A stretch of DNA of 64,000 nucleotides from assembly GCA_949592205.1 (NCBI GenBank), contig CATIUR010000005.1, positions 92,567,277 to 92,631,276 on the forward strand, written 5' to 3'. Origin of the DNA: Helichrysum umbraculigerum (Eukaryota > Streptophyta > Magnoliopsida > Asterales > Asteraceae). This document shows positions 11,781 to 24,989 of this stretch, in pieces. Made by a program: the position numbers and the translations under genes. The notes under the pieces are model-generated. The model ran no database searches. It saw only the letters and a program-made list of their open reading frames with translations, and had not been told where the DNA came from. The number at the start of each line of letters is the position of its first letter. Positions within the stretch are counted from its first letter, which is position 1.

Positions 11781-13642
11781 TTTGTTTTATTGAGCCCAGA
11801 GATCATTCCTGTGACTATATGTAATATTAAAAGTTGATTTAAGAGGTCCACATATTTTATGGTGTATGCGTTGATTGTAGGCAGTTTATTTAACTGCAAA
11901 ATATACCAGTAAATGGTATTGTTGATTGCTACTAGCAAGAATTAGTAAACATTGATTGTGGAATTAGGTGGACTATATTATGTGGACTAAATTGAATATG
12001 ATGAAGTAATTGAATCATGTAGGGTATAAACAGGTGTTGAATTGAGTATTTTAAGAAATTGCGAAACAAGAATATAAGCTTATATTTATGTGATAGTAAA
12101 ACATGGAATGCTTAATTGTAATTCGACTAAAGGTGTATAAAATTGATGAATATAGGTTGAATAATGCACTTAGCATTGACGAAGTGTTTGGTACTCAACG
12201 TACTATAAGTAGTAAGAGATGTAAATGGTAATTTAATATTATATCAGGTAGTAAAGAGGTTGATTGATGTATGTATATTAGACCTTACATCTATGTTAAT
12301 AATATATTGAAAATGGTGTTGAATGTCTATGTCGACTGTACATACTTAATGATATGAGTAGTTATATATAAGGTGATAAGCTGAAAATGGTAGCAAGTTA
12401 ATAATTGGTGATATAATTACTACTCAACGTTGTCATGATATATGTGGGAGTAAGATAAATACTTGACTGTATACCTGTTGTTAAGGTGTTGTATATGTGT
12501 GTAAATTGAATATCACATTAGTGAGACATGTGAAAGTAAAAGAGTAATAACCTTGTAGATGGATGGTATGAAGTGGCCTGAGAATAAAGTGTGACTGACA
12601 TAATATGAAGACGTCTGGCCAACGTATTTATATTATGCCATTTCACATGGAGTTGTTGAGGTTACTAAGTACCAGATAAAGTTAAATAGTTTTAAAATAA
12701 CAAGTAAGATGTGTTGATCTGTAATTGATAAATAGTCAATGATGGACTAATATGAAAGAGTAATGAACCACTAAGTGGTTGTTGCTAATGTGATATCTAT
12801 GGCACATTTGATGTGTATGTGTGATGCATTGTCAATAGTAAGAGTTAAAACTTGATTAAGCAAAGAAGAGGTAAGTTGAATATGAATAATATTGTGTTAA
12901 TATTGTTGAATAGAGGTCTAATGTCAGCACCTTGTGTTGTTGAGATACCAATGATGATGTTTGGTATTAACAGGTGTTGAGTTAGCATCCAAGTTGTTGT
13001 GAAAGGGTGCTAGTTGATTATATGAAACTGGTTGTAACAATAAAAATAAATTGACCTCTACCTATTGCTTACTGATTTTCTTACTTGTTAGATGATTGTA
13101 GATTACTGTCAAGTAAAGGGTTTCATATAACCTAGTCGTATTTATAATTACAAGTTGTAAGGTTGTAATTAACTAGTTGCAAAAGTGAAAATTCACAACA
13201 AGTTGATAGCTAATGAAATATATAGTTGTTAGCCAAGTTGCTAGTTGATTATGTATATGTTGTAATTAAACAGTTGATGATGCTACATTGGGTGCTGAAA
13301 ATAACATTTTGTGTCAATAAATTAAATAGAGGTAAAACACAAATTACTGATGGTGTGTAAGTTGATAATATGTATACACATTTTGTGTTTAGTGGTTAAA
13401 TATATGCAAGTTGATTCGGGGGTTGTGTGATTACTGATATGCATGATGGTTATATGCATTAGTGAATTAAATTGGATGCATATATTAATGAGTAGTATAC
13501 AATTAGTGTAATATGAAAGGATAAATATTAGCAAACTAGAAATAAAATGTGAGTTAAATCTCACATGAGGAATGTGAATAATAAGTGGTTGCGTTCTTAT
13601 ATCATATAAGTGTGATCAGATTTCGAGGACGAAATCTCTTTA

Positions 13643-13653
13643 AGGAGGGGAGA
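13643..13653 (+). other. E2 polypurine tract
   Basis: AGGAGGGGAGA directly before the 3' LTR, preceded by TTTCGAGGACGAAATCT, the gypsy pol-end signature kept although pol itself is gone. Confidence 0.85.
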
Positions 13654-13655
13654 TT

Positions 13656-15898
13656 TGTAACACCCAGTATTTGGGTCTAGTAGTATTTAATATTTTCTGA
13701 CTGTGAATTATTATTAAGTGTGTCAGAAAATAGGTGTGCTGCATTATTTGAAAATAAATGAGTAAAAGAGTCGAATAATTTATTGTGACTAATAAATTAT
13801 TGAGTGTTTTAATTTTATTTAGTTGACGGTAAAATAAAATAATGTTTCCCCGCAAATGGTTTTTAAGTTCCAGACTATGATAAGTACGGGGAATGAAAAT
13901 TTACCAATTATATGGTACACTCCATATTTGAGTCGGTGTTTATTTTTAAACATATCTATATACACATATACATACATACGATCATATATACATACATACA
14001 TGAAAACTAAACCCTAAATCCTTGAGGAATCATCAAATGGAAGCCATCAAATTCGAATTCAAGGTTCAAGAACATGGATTATCATTTCCCAACCCTCCTA
14101 ATCATCTTGTAAGTTATCAATTCTTGAATTATATGAACCCTAGAATTTGGGGTTTTTAGTATTATTGATTTTAATACGAAATTAAACTTTGAAATGGTGA
14201 AATTAATGTTACCTAAGTTTATTAATGATGGTGAGTAACATGATTTGAGCTAGAGTTTAGGAATTGATTGAGGGTTCTTGATGCTAATGATGATTAGGGT
14301 AAAAGTTGTTTGATTAAGGTGAAATCAAGACTTGTAATCATGATAGAGTTGTTAGTTGATGATTATTTCATGATTATAAGTTAAACCCTATGTTAGATAC
14401 GATATAAATGAATGATGATCATGAGTTAAGATATGGGTTAGTTGATAATTTATGAATTAAAGATTGTAATCATGTTATAATGATTAGTTGATGCTTAAAT
14501 GATGATTAGTATCTAAACCCTAAGCTAGAAATGGAAAAATTAAATGATGATCATGAAGAAAGTTTGGGTTTAGTTAATTATTCATGAAGTAAAGTTTGTG
14601 GTTATGTGAGGCTTGTTGATTTATGTTTAATACATGATTATAATCTAAGCCTAACATTTGATTGAAGAAAATGATTATGTGTTCTTGAGGTTAATGATGA
14701 ATTTGATGATGATCATGGATTATATGATCAAATTAGCATTGGTTATAGCTAAGAACACATAATTGATGATTAAAGATGATTGTGTGAATTTAATTGTTAA
14801 GTATTCATTAGAATTGTAGTTTTGATGAATTAGTGATATTTGAGGTTAATAACCTTGGTGATGGTTTAACCATGTTGATTAGTAATAATTGAAGTAGATT
14901 AAGAGTGATGTTATGATTATAACTTGTTAAGTGAGTTTGAGTTATGTTGTTAATATTGGAATAATGTTGTATAAATCTTGAGATAAGTGACTAACTTGTA
15001 TCATTCTACTGTATTCTCAGATGTGCAGAAGACTCAGTGATATTAGAATACTGAGTGGATGCCTGAGGTGGTCGGTGAGTGGATCTCTAATCCTCAGCTT
15101 AACTTGGTTGTAACAAGTTTGGTTACAACAAGTAATGTATTATTACTTTATTAGTTGCATTGATGATTATGTTGATAGTAATAATACTGTTGATATGTTG
15201 CCTAGTTGAATATGTGACTTGTTGATTACGTGATCACTTGAATTAATTGGCCTTCGGGCATCAGTTGTTGGCCTTCGGGCATCAGTTGTTAATGAGGCAA
15301 CGAGTTGTTGAACTGTTGGTTGGGCTAGTTGGTTATCTAAAGTTTAACACACCTCCTGTGTTAGTTGAAGATAATCACTAGCTATCGGTCTCGTCCGTAT
15401 GGCCATACGGTTAGGTTGGATAAGTGTTCTTGGGGAGCCACCCGGGTTTATGGTTATCCCCAGAGCCGCCGATCCTCATTATGGTGTTGTTGATTAGTTG
15501 AACTGATGTATTGTTGATTTGTTGTATGGTGTACTTGCTTGTTTAGTGTTAAGTGTTGTACACAAAGTTGTTGAGCTAAGTTAGGCTGTTGATTAGTTAT
15601 CTGCTCACTTAGCGTTATGCTAATCCCCCACATTATCACTTCTTGCAGGTTTCGGTTAGAATAATGGGTGTGCAAGAAGTTGGGCTGAAGGAATGTTTGA
15701 CCACGAGGCATTACTCTGATAATGGATTTGTATAATATAATGTTTTAAAATGTTTTATATAACACCTCGGTTGAAGAAATTGTGTTTTGAAAAGGTTGAA
15801 TTTTATTAGTTGATAAAACTATGTAATTTAACACTATCTATTTGGACTTACGCTTCCGATTGACTATATTTAAATTAGTATAAATGAGGGGTGTTATA
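13656..15898 (+). repeat. 3' LTR of E2
   Basis: Same length as the 5' LTR, with no mismatch noticed. Followed at once by the TTTTG target duplication and the interrupted outer element. Confidence 0.93.
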
Positions 15899-15903
15899 TT
15901 TTG

Positions 15904-16214
15904 AGCGATTTCAATTGTGCTAGAACGATAGGAAACCCGATACACTATGAGTTAATTGAGTGACCACCTTTAGTGAGATCGCCTAGTTATGTATACTCCA
16001 AGATCACGAGATTTGGAAAGTATACCTTGGAAAGTCAATACTTATTTCTAGAAGGATCATCTTAACTTTCCCTGTTTTCTCTAAATAATTTTTCATATGA
16101 CAAAGTGGTGAATCTTTGGAAATGTTTTAACTCACACAACTAATATAAAAATGTTTTCACTGGACATAACTGAGTTGTTGCTTGAAGACAAGCAACGCTT
16201 AAGTGTGGGATACT
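15904..16214 (+). mobile_element. Outer Athila/Tat-like element: end of internal region with polypurine tract
   Basis: Resumes the outer element after E2. Ends with CTTAAGTGTGGGATACT immediately before the LTR start TGATGTGAC. That purine-rich string matches the repeated motif at 5863-6359 and is the likely polypurine tract. No coding frame. Confidence 0.65.
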
Positions 16215-16727
16215 TGATGTGACTCAAAAAGTCATGTTTTTAAGTACTTATTTCCGCACTTTTTGGACTATTCTCTGGTGAAAACATTTCTAAACCATCA
16301 TTATTTACTAAAAATTACCAACATAGTCTAAATATAGACGTTGCTGCAAAAATCGGTTAAAACGTCCAAATAACACGCAAACAGAGGCAAAACTATCACC
16401 TTAAATATGCCCTTCTTGATTTTCTTATGTAATTAGATCTTAATTCATATTTTATGATTCCATAGGAAAATACAAGACCGGAGGTGAGAGAATCAGAAGA
16501 AACGGACGAAGAACGGAGAAGATGTGCAGTCTGAAAGCTCGCCGATCGTCATCCAGAACACGCAAAAGTTAAATATCTAAAAATTTGGCAAACTTGGTTT
16601 CATTAGAAGCGTAACGGAAAAACGAATCCAACGGTGCAAGAATCAAGCAAATCGGGCTTAAAACAAAGAAGATACGGATGAACCAAGCAACCGAGAAGTC
16701 AGCAGAGGACAAATGGAGCACCAACCT

Positions 16728-16779
16728 CCCCCCCCCCCCCCCCCCCTTGCACCTAGGTACCGTATACAGTACCTAGGTG
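16728..16779. repeat. Poly-C run and 11-bp hairpin in the outer-element LTR
   Basis: Nineteen consecutive C (16728-16746) are followed by CACCTAGGTAC (16750-16760), an 8-nt loop and its exact complement GTACCTAGGTG (16769-16779). The loop motif CCGTATA recurs just after. The hairpin lies about 130 bp upstream of the TATA box. Confidence 0.9.
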
Positions 16780-16905
16780 CCGTATATGGGGTGTGTTGCC
16801 TTGTTGGGTGCCGTTTGACCGCCCCTTGGTCCGCGTGTCCTGTATGGTGCTTTGATGCTTGAATTTGGTGCTTCAAGACTTGTACCTCTTTCCTAAGGCT
16901 TCTCC

Positions 16906-16913
16906 TATAAATA
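16906..16913 (+). promoter_or_regulatory. Probable LTR TATA box with CT-rich leader
   Basis: TATAAATA in the context CTCCTATAAATACC, followed 45-140 bp downstream by TC-dinucleotide runs (about 16956-17049), a common make-up of plant core promoters and leaders. It would start transcription inside this LTR. Confidence 0.65.
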
Positions 16914-18780
16914 CCAAGCCTAAAACCTCATTTCAACACACCTCTCATTCACAAATTCTCTCTCTCTCTCTAGAATTCTCTCTCTCTAGGTTTTCTTTAG
17001 TAGTTTCTCTCCCTAAGTTCTCTCTCTAGTCTTTCTCTCTAGTTTCTTGCTAGGGTTTTAAACCCTTGGACTAGTGAGATGATTAGGGAGGGAAACCTTT
17101 CCTTTTCTAGTTGATTAGTTATGTAGTTAATTAGTAGAGGCTAGCTTATGTAATGCTTGGATATTAATGAAGAAATACAAGTGTTATTCTGCTTGCAATT
17201 CCTATCGGTATTTTCTATCCTTTCTATTATTAATTTGTCATATTGTTCTTGTTTGATGTATGTGATTTATTAATATTAGAAATGTTTATTGCTATGCATT
17301 GTGAGTAGTGTGCTTGTATGTTTGCCATTATTTAGATAGTAGTGATGATGTTACTTTAAATATATGATTGGGATAATATCATTATGAAACCACGGAGGTA
17401 ACGTTATACGGCTTTCATTTGTATAGCGCCGGAAACATCACTAATGTGTGGAGTACGGAACGTGGAAGCTATGAAAGTCGTGGGCACAATCCGTTGTGGA
17501 ATAATGTTCCTAATTATTATATATTACGATTGAAAACTTATGGTGTTGTTTAACTATACATTTATGATTTTAAACTAAACTATCATCTTTCCTCCAATAA
17601 ACGTGGTTAGAACCTTTATGACAAAGGAGTCATGAACCATTGATCAAACGGTCACTACCTATCTATGTTTTCCGAAATAAACGTGGTCTGATTTTAAAGC
17701 TATGGAAATACTGCCCAACTTATCGTATAGTACACCGTGAATTAATCAGGGATTTATTGGGCTAGGATTTATAAAGTGAACGGGTTGTTTAGCTATCATA
17801 GATGGTTTTAATGTAATACAAGCTTAGATATTTTGAGTTTAGATAGCCGTAAAGTATGTAATACAGGATAAAGCCCTAAAACGTCCGAGTATCCGGTAAG
17901 CCGTGGAAAGGCCGTAGGCTGAACACTGTATTACATCCTGGCTGAGTCTGTGATCTAGGAAAGACCGTAATACGGGTGAATACACAATGTAACTGTGGAA
18001 AACTCTGTGGGTTGAAGACTGTATCACAGTCGAACATCTCTGAACTCAATCATAACCATTAATGTATACGTTAATCAGTCACCACCTGTCTTAAATCTTA
18101 AATGCCTTGCGTTGCTTAGATATCTTTGTCTGTGTTAAAGAAAGGTCAGTGGATAAATCGCGGACTGTCGCCTTATTCCTGCACCCCATCTGGAGGGTCA
18201 CTTGATCTCGTCTCAAGAGATGGTGAGGGAGGTTTCAAGGCAGTCCGATCTGACCATACTCTCGATAGCCTGATACTCAGTGACATACTGATCGGTTAAC
18301 CTGATCAGTAGGGTGTTAGTGTTTACACTACAAGATATCTACGTGAAAGCAAGACACAAATCTTTAAAAGACGTTTTCAAACTAAAACATCATCATAGAT
18401 ATCCTAAGTCATGGTGAACCACGTCTTCGTTATCCTTAAGTGTTATATATGCTAGTCTCCCTTTAGTTTTATGTTTTATTAGTTTAGTAGTTTAATTAGA
18501 TAAAAATCCAAAAACAAACACCCTTCCAGTTATAAAAACCCTAGCTTAAATACCGACTTATCAGAACTAGCTCTGTCTCAATTCTGCCGTCGTGAGGAAC
18601 GACCCTAGATCATTCTTATCGCTTACTCGTATCAGGTATTCATACCAGTTCCAGTAGGTAGTACGGAGGATTAGGCTCCCCCGACTATTAAAAATTTTAA
18701 AACTACCACACCGGTGTTGCTGCCAGCGGAAGGTCCAACGACATGACGTAATTCCTAAACCGACCGCCGGTGTCACATCA

Positions 18781-20558
18781 ATTCAACATCTACAAACTTT
18801 AAAATCATTCCTTCATTTTCATAAATTGTTTTTCGTGAACCACAACCCTCGCCGGAAACCTGCAAATTCTGGCCGCCATCGTAAACAACCACCATCTTCA
18901 CTTCCTTTTTTTTTTTTTCTCTTGGTCAGATATGGAACATGACTCTTCCTTGTGGTGTTTCGACGGGAATTGGAAGAAAAACGTAGGGCCAGAGTTTCCA
19001 TTGCAGGTGACGGCGGTCGGCGGTTTGAACGGAATTTTATGGAACATGAGTTTTCTTTCTAGGTTTGAACAAAATTTTGAGATGCTAGGTGAGATCTCAA
19101 TCGCCGGAAACCGATCTCACCCCACCGATCTGTCGGAAATTGCATATCTTACTCAAATATTTATCGCTTGTTTTCACCGGTGGTGACCTCCACACGACGA
19201 ATGCACTTAGTGCGGTGGTTGTTGTTCGCTCTGTTCCCACCATGTGGCCGGAATCCGATGACAGTGGAGTAGCAGATGATCCTCCGATTTGATCTAAAAT
19301 CAATTCCATTAAATAACAAGAATAACCTAATTGAAGAAGTAAACATTTAACTTTTGGAATTAATTTATGATAATATTAATTTGATTGATTCCCAGTGGAT
19401 GAAAAATTAGAAGTGAAGAAGATGATGTACATTGTTGACTTGCTGCCGTTGATATTTTCAGGGGAAAAAAATAAGTTTTTAAAATGGATCTACAGATTAT
19501 TCCGATGCGGTGGCGATTAACCAATTTTGGTTGACTTTTTAATTAAATTTTTTAAATGGTTTATTTTTAGCTACTGTACTATGTGTATTAAAAGTTGTAC
19601 AATTTTTATACACACATGGCAAACGACGTGGCACTCACTATGTGGCAAAAATTTATGAAGTGGCATGATACGTGGCTGCTTAGTCAGTAAACTACAAAAT
19701 GAAACGGTCAAAACTAATTTTTCAAGATTGTAGCACATAAATAACCAGTTTAAAGCATGCATTGATAGTTTTAGGGGTTGGTTGCTTAATTCGGAACAAA
19801 CAGGGGGTAAGATTCCGACAAAATATATTTACCCAAAAGATTATAGAATTTGTCAACAAATTAACAAATACGGAGTAGATAGAAACACATGACAAGAAAT
19901 CTTGAAACTTTAAAACAAAAACATCTCTCCCTTTTTTACCAACTTTGATAAAGATGGCCGGTTTGAATGCACATAAACTCACCACATCATTATTACCAAT
20001 ACAGTAAATCTGCTATGACTAATGTGTAGATACTTTAACTGGTAAGTTATTTATGACTCTTTATTTTTTACTATGCACATGTTTAACACATAAAACAGAC
20101 CACATGCGATTAGTTACACATGATTATTTATAACGTATATCATATATCGAGACAAACAATGTATTTATTCAGAACTTAACAAAAAAAATTAACCCCAACT
20201 TAACAAGAAAAATTAACGGGGTTAAGGCATCTATGGATAGAGATATGATTATGATGGTACATTTATTAATGTGTACATTACAATGTACATGCAATTTACG
20301 CATCAAAAAATTACGGTGATGTAAAAATCAAAATTGTACAAATCACCTTCGTTATTGGCATAAGCTGCACGTACAACCGGCAAAACGAGTTGAACCTCGT
20401 CGAATTTTCTAATTAAACTAGACTTGAACTAAATTTATTGAATTGGAGTATGAGTATGAAAACCTATTCAAAACCTGTAGCGTGGATACTTTAAAATCTC
20501 AATTCGAATTTCTGTTGTCAAGGATGCAAATGATTTGAGCGAGCAATCATGTTATTTT
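18781..20558. other. Intergenic stretch, no recognisable gene
   Basis: The longest open frame (18932-19186, plus, 84 codons) resembles nothing I know and has overlapping open frames on the other strand. GCCGGAAA-type strings around 18850-19110 look like degraded gene or transposon sequence. No RNA gene seen. Confidence 0.5.
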
Positions 20559-20944
20559 GGCTATGTTTGGCAAACTAGCTTGTAGGAGCTTGTTGGAGCT
20601 TGAGCTTATTTTTTCCAAAACAAGCTTTGTTTGGCATACAAAAGTGCAGGAGCTTATTGGGAGCTTATAGAAAAAATAAGCTCTAGAATAATAAGCTACT
20701 TCAACTAGCTTTTAAAATAAGCTACAAGCTTATTGGGTGTGAAATTACATGAATACCCCTCTCTACATGTCTTTGATTTAAACTTTTTGTCCTTTTATGT
20801 CTATTCACATATTAAGCTCCAGCTCCAGTTACTTTAACAAACACTTCTAAAAATTTATATAAGCTCCAGCTTCCAGCTCCAAAAATAAGCTCCAACTACA
20901 AGCTTCCAGCTCCAGCTACCGGCTAGTTACGCCAAACACACCCT
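20559..20944. mobile_element. hAT-like MITE
   Basis: Ends are inverted: TATGTTTGGC near the left and GCCAAACACACCC at the right. The interior is rich in repeated AGCTTGTAGGAGCTT / AAGCTCCAGCTCC strings in opposite orientations, so the whole can fold back. Flanks TTATTTTG (20551-20559 region) and TTATCTTG (20945 region) match 7 of 8, as expected for an old 8-bp hAT target duplication; the exact ends may be off by a base or two. No coding. Confidence 0.65.
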
Positions 20945-22253
20945 TTATCTTGAACGCTACTCAAAACACTTATCCAACTCGAACACATATAGATTTCTTG
21001 AATTGAGCTTGAATCTAAATAGCTAATTGCTTGCTTAAACATAACTTGTATGGGTGGTGATATTTCCACCATGGTATTTGATGAATCCACTATATTTATG
21101 CATTAAGAACTTGTACCGTATAAATCAGTAATGCACAGTTTTGGTGAATTTATCAAAATTAATGGTGAAAATATCATCATCCAACTTGCATTGAGTTATA
21201 TGAGCACATCTTTCGAGCTAGTTTTCTTGAGTTTGTACTATGAAATCACGTTTGAGCTTAACCTAAGGTGGATGAGACGATGAGTCTTCTACCGTCTACA
21301 TTATGCCTGGTTGGCTGGTTTAACTTGAGTTCGCCTCGATTACCTTACATTACTAGTTTATCATATCGATTTCGTTATATACGGAGTAACTTGATCTTTT
21401 TCTCTATGATTTTATTTTTTTTATATTAATTAAATTAAATTGCTTTTCTTCCAAAGTAATACTGTGCATAAAAAGGCTTGTACTGTACAACTACTACCTG
21501 CATGTCGATTGCAATTTATTGTCGTAAGTCAAACTTGACAAACACATTTCCTAGGTGAACGAATTAATGCTTTCTCAATTTCAATTATTTCCAGTATATA
21601 TTTGCCTTAATGACTTAAAGTGGTCCTACGCTGAAAAAGATAGATTAGTGAATGTTGATCTCTTACGGTGTGTTTCGAGTAAAAAAAGAAAAATTTTGAT
21701 AAAGCGCCATTTTGGGCTGGACGATGACTAGGTTCACCGTTGGAGAGTGGGAAAACACCGTCGAACTACATTTTTCAACTTCAATTTTGACGGGAACGCT
21801 TCCACTCCATGTACTTTAATTATCTACACACATATAATAACCGTTAAGTACTTCACCCGTCTCAATTTAATTGTCCATTATAAATTGGAAGAACCAAAAA
21901 TACATATGATTTCATATAATGTCCTATATGAAACACAAAGTGGGTGTAGATTATAATGCGTGGTAGTACACTTTTATTGGTTTACCCATTAAGTTACATC
22001 ACGCCAAGTAAAAAAGACGACAAACCGTACAACATCGTCATTTTTACTGTTTATTAATTTATCCCAGTTGTAACATGCATTTTTTAATAATATTATCACA
22101 GTAGTATTATTTAAGTATTGACAATGTATTTAATAACAAAAACGTACTTTGATGCTTCTTTTTACTGTATTTTATTAATTTATTCTGTTTTTTTAAGATA
22201 GGTACGATATGTTTGAAGGTTTTATTAATAGGCTATATATATCAGTATTATTA
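20945..22253. other. Intergenic stretch, no recognisable gene
   Basis: AT-rich with scattered stops. A short segment at about 21855-21890 (GTCTCAATTTAATTGTCCATT) resembles a Stowaway terminal repeat like that at 47300, but I could not find its partner. Confidence 0.5.

Positions 22254-22323
<70 letters not shown>
22254..22323. repeat. (TA)n(TG)n microsatellite
   Basis: About 25 TA units run directly into about 10 TG units. A compound dinucleotide repeat, with no coding meaning. Confidence 0.97.
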
Positions 22324-24989
22324 AACATATAAGACAGATAATGGGACCACGTTTATTTAAGGTTGAAAAAGACAAGAAACAAAATTATGAATTATTGGAA
22401 ATGTCCTACAAATGAGCTGTGAAAGCAAGTACATTTCTATACGCCTGCTTTAATTGTTTCACGAAACTTGAATGAATCTATTTAACTCCATATTTTTAAA
22501 TATAAAAGTCTAATAAATGTAGAATAATTATAAATTTTTGTGTAGTTTTATTATATAAATAGATTGAAATTTATAGATTCGGGTTATAAGTTTCTTGTAA
22601 CTATTGGTTCATCTCTAATTTTCAGCTATCTAAAACTAAAATAAGATGGTTTATTATGTGAATCTAAGGGTATAGAGTCATGTCACGAATTTCTTTGAAT
22701 ATGACTTTGACTCCTCGACATCAGTTTGTAATCCGTGAATTAATATTATGTTTTGAACTCACCTCAATCACGAGAAGTAATTATAAAATTGTGTAACTCA
22801 CGTCAAAATTGTAATTCCGCACCATCATTTTTGATAGATACACTAAAATTGTGTATTATTTACTTGTACAATATAACGTTGTAATGCATAAATTTTGTGC
22901 ATATATCAAAAACAGTGATGAAAATTTCATCACCCATTCCCATTTAATCAGTTAGATAGTTAGATATTACAATAAAAGAGTAAATTTAGGAAACAAAGAG
23001 ATGGAAAGTGAGAAGGGAAATAAATGCTAATTGTGTTGGTATGTCAAAGGGACATGACACAAATGAGATACAAGTGAAAGGGACGTGGCTAAAAGGTGTA
23101 GGGTAAATGGCCCCTTCTTTTTCTAAGAATGTCTCCATATAACAATCATTCTATTTTACCCTTACTCATGAATTATGTGATCTTCCCATTAATTCTATTT
23201 CACTTCAATTATATTTTCATTTATATATTTATGATAATGATATAAATGAGTTGTCATAAGTTCTTATATACTATTCCAGTTAATATACTTCTTTTGTATG
23301 CATGAATCGAAATTATATGTGACCTTCTCTCTAGACACTTTAAGGCGAACACTTTTTATGTAGTGATCGATTAGCGGCTTAATTATATATCGAGTGATCA
23401 ATCAAATTGATTTTTAATTTTAAATGAAGCGATCTAAAATTCGGTTATATATGAAATCTCAAATGGGTGGCCAAGTTAACCTTATTGATCGATCCGGGTG
23501 GTTTTACTTTTCGCATAAAATGGGCAGTGTCTGAGCCCTTGTGAAGGGTGAAGGAGAACATTTTTGCAAAGCTATCGTAATTGAGGCGTTTAGTATCATA
23601 AAACTTAGTTTGGTTGTTTAAAATGTACGTGGGTATGTAAACTTAGAGCACTTATAGTGGACATATAGTCGTGGGCATGACAGTTGTTTATTTTTTTTTT
23701 TCCTTCTTTTACTTGCAACAATGTGAGGCCATTTTTAACTATCTACGTACATACGAGGGAAAAGAGAATATTTAAATTAAGAAAATGATATTTGTAGCAC
23801 TTAGGGCTATGAATAGCAACCACCTTCTATTAAAATAACCGTCAACTTCCTTCAACCACCATAAAACCGTCAACCACATGTAGTAAAATAGTTAACATTA
23901 ACAACGTTTGTTAGTTATTTAACCATAATCTACTAACCACCCATGAAAAGTTAATTGTTATCCGTAACCCTATAGGCAATGTTTAGCAGAATCCTTTAAA
24001 TAATATTTCACCTCTAAAACAAATTTATTTACAACCATATATTTCAGAAATCATCCTCTAAACATTCATATACTAAATTTATTAATTATCTATGCATGAC
24101 AACTTACGGTAACACTTATGATATGACAATTGGATAACGAATAGTGTTACTCCAAATATATGGACTATTATTCACTATACAACAATGATTTCTTTAAATG
24201 TGAAGCACGGTTGTATAAGGTAACTTCGAAGCACATGGTTGGACTTTGGAGATAGCCAAAATAAAAAAAAGGTGAGTTCCAATTAGTGAGTAGTTGTTAA
24301 CTCGTGACTAACTTTATTTTTATTACATTAAGTGCGGGGTAAGTGGTGTTGATGTGACACCGTTATCATAGTATCAAACAACATTTACTTACCAAAAGAC
24401 CATTGCAAGTGTTTATCCATAGATTTTGGAATATAAAACTAGGTAGATAAGAAGTACTCCGATTGCCCTTACCTTTATGTAAAGTAACATCAACGACAAG
24501 AAAGCCTGAATTTTTTTTACGGTTTCCAATACATCAAGGGGAAGGTAGACAATAAATTACCTTGAAAACAAGATCTACCTAATGTAGCCTATTTAGATTG
24601 TACACCTTGAGTCCTTGAGATGGCAATGAGACATATAACCCGTTGATCAAAAAAAAGAAAAAAAAAAAAAAAAAAAAAATCTATTACTTCCCTAAGACTT
24701 ATATAACGAAAACCGGAAGTAGTTCTGTATGCCGTGGAAAACTTCATGTTCAGGTACATTATCACTGTCATTGTCACTATTACATATAAAACATCTCCAC
24801 CTAAATCATAAATTAGTCTCAACACAAGGAAATGACTATATCGTCCTTAACTCATTTTTGGCATATTAGCATTACCATTAATAAAACTATTCCTTATTAA
24901 TCTATTCTATTTACTATACACAAACATACAAGTACAATTTCATATTAAAATTAAAATATAAAAAACACATACAATAAGTTTTAAAATTT
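22324..24989. other. Intergenic stretch, no recognisable gene
   Basis: AT-rich, no convincing ORF. A-rich run at about 24649-24680. The part nearest 25033 (from about 24830) is probably the body of the Helitron whose 3' end is annotated next; I could not place its 5' end. Confidence 0.5.

Larger units (their letters stand above)
9751..13655 (+). other. Non-coding internal region of E2
   Basis: About 3.9 kb of AT-rich sequence without gag, protease, RT or integrase motifs in any frame. Just after the primer-binding site there is a short ATG-led stretch (about 9940-9990) that could be a vestige of a gag start, but it soon hits a stop. A block at 11425-11780 resembles LTR sequence of other families here. 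Short near-repeats occur at 10330-10500 (two versions of a TGAAAT...ATGTTGG segment). Otherwise I see nothing. Confidence 0.85.
7508..15898 (+). mobile_element. E2: complete non-coding LTR retrotransposon (8391 bp)
   Basis: Bounded by TTTTG target duplications at 7503-7507 and 15899-15903. The LTRs (7508-9750 and 13656-15898) are both 2243 bp at a constant offset of 6148, and I saw no mismatch in the lines compared. The order is LTR, primer-binding site, 3.9-kb internal region, pol-end signature, polypurine tract, LTR. The internal region has no gag or pol frame, which fits a large retrotransposon derivative (LARD) mobilised by another element's proteins. The pol-end signature and TGTAACACC start suggest descent from Tekay-type chromoviruses. 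The apparent identity of the LTRs implies a very recent insertion. Confidence 0.93.
16215..18780 (+). repeat. 3' LTR of the outer Athila/Tat-like element (2566 bp)
   Basis: Starts TGATGTGAC and ends GTCACATCA, a perfect 9-bp terminal inverted repeat. It contains a TATA box with a CT-rich leader downstream, a poly-C run and a strong hairpin. The 5' LTR is outside the window, so age and target duplication (expected ATTCA at 18781-18785) cannot be checked here. Confidence 0.75.

Noticed and set aside
18932..19186. 84-codon plus-strand frame
   Set aside because: No recognisable domain, no splice partners found, and frames of similar length overlap it on the other strand.
22193..22375. Tyr/Ile repeat protein
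   Set aside because: Translation of the TA/TG microsatellite.
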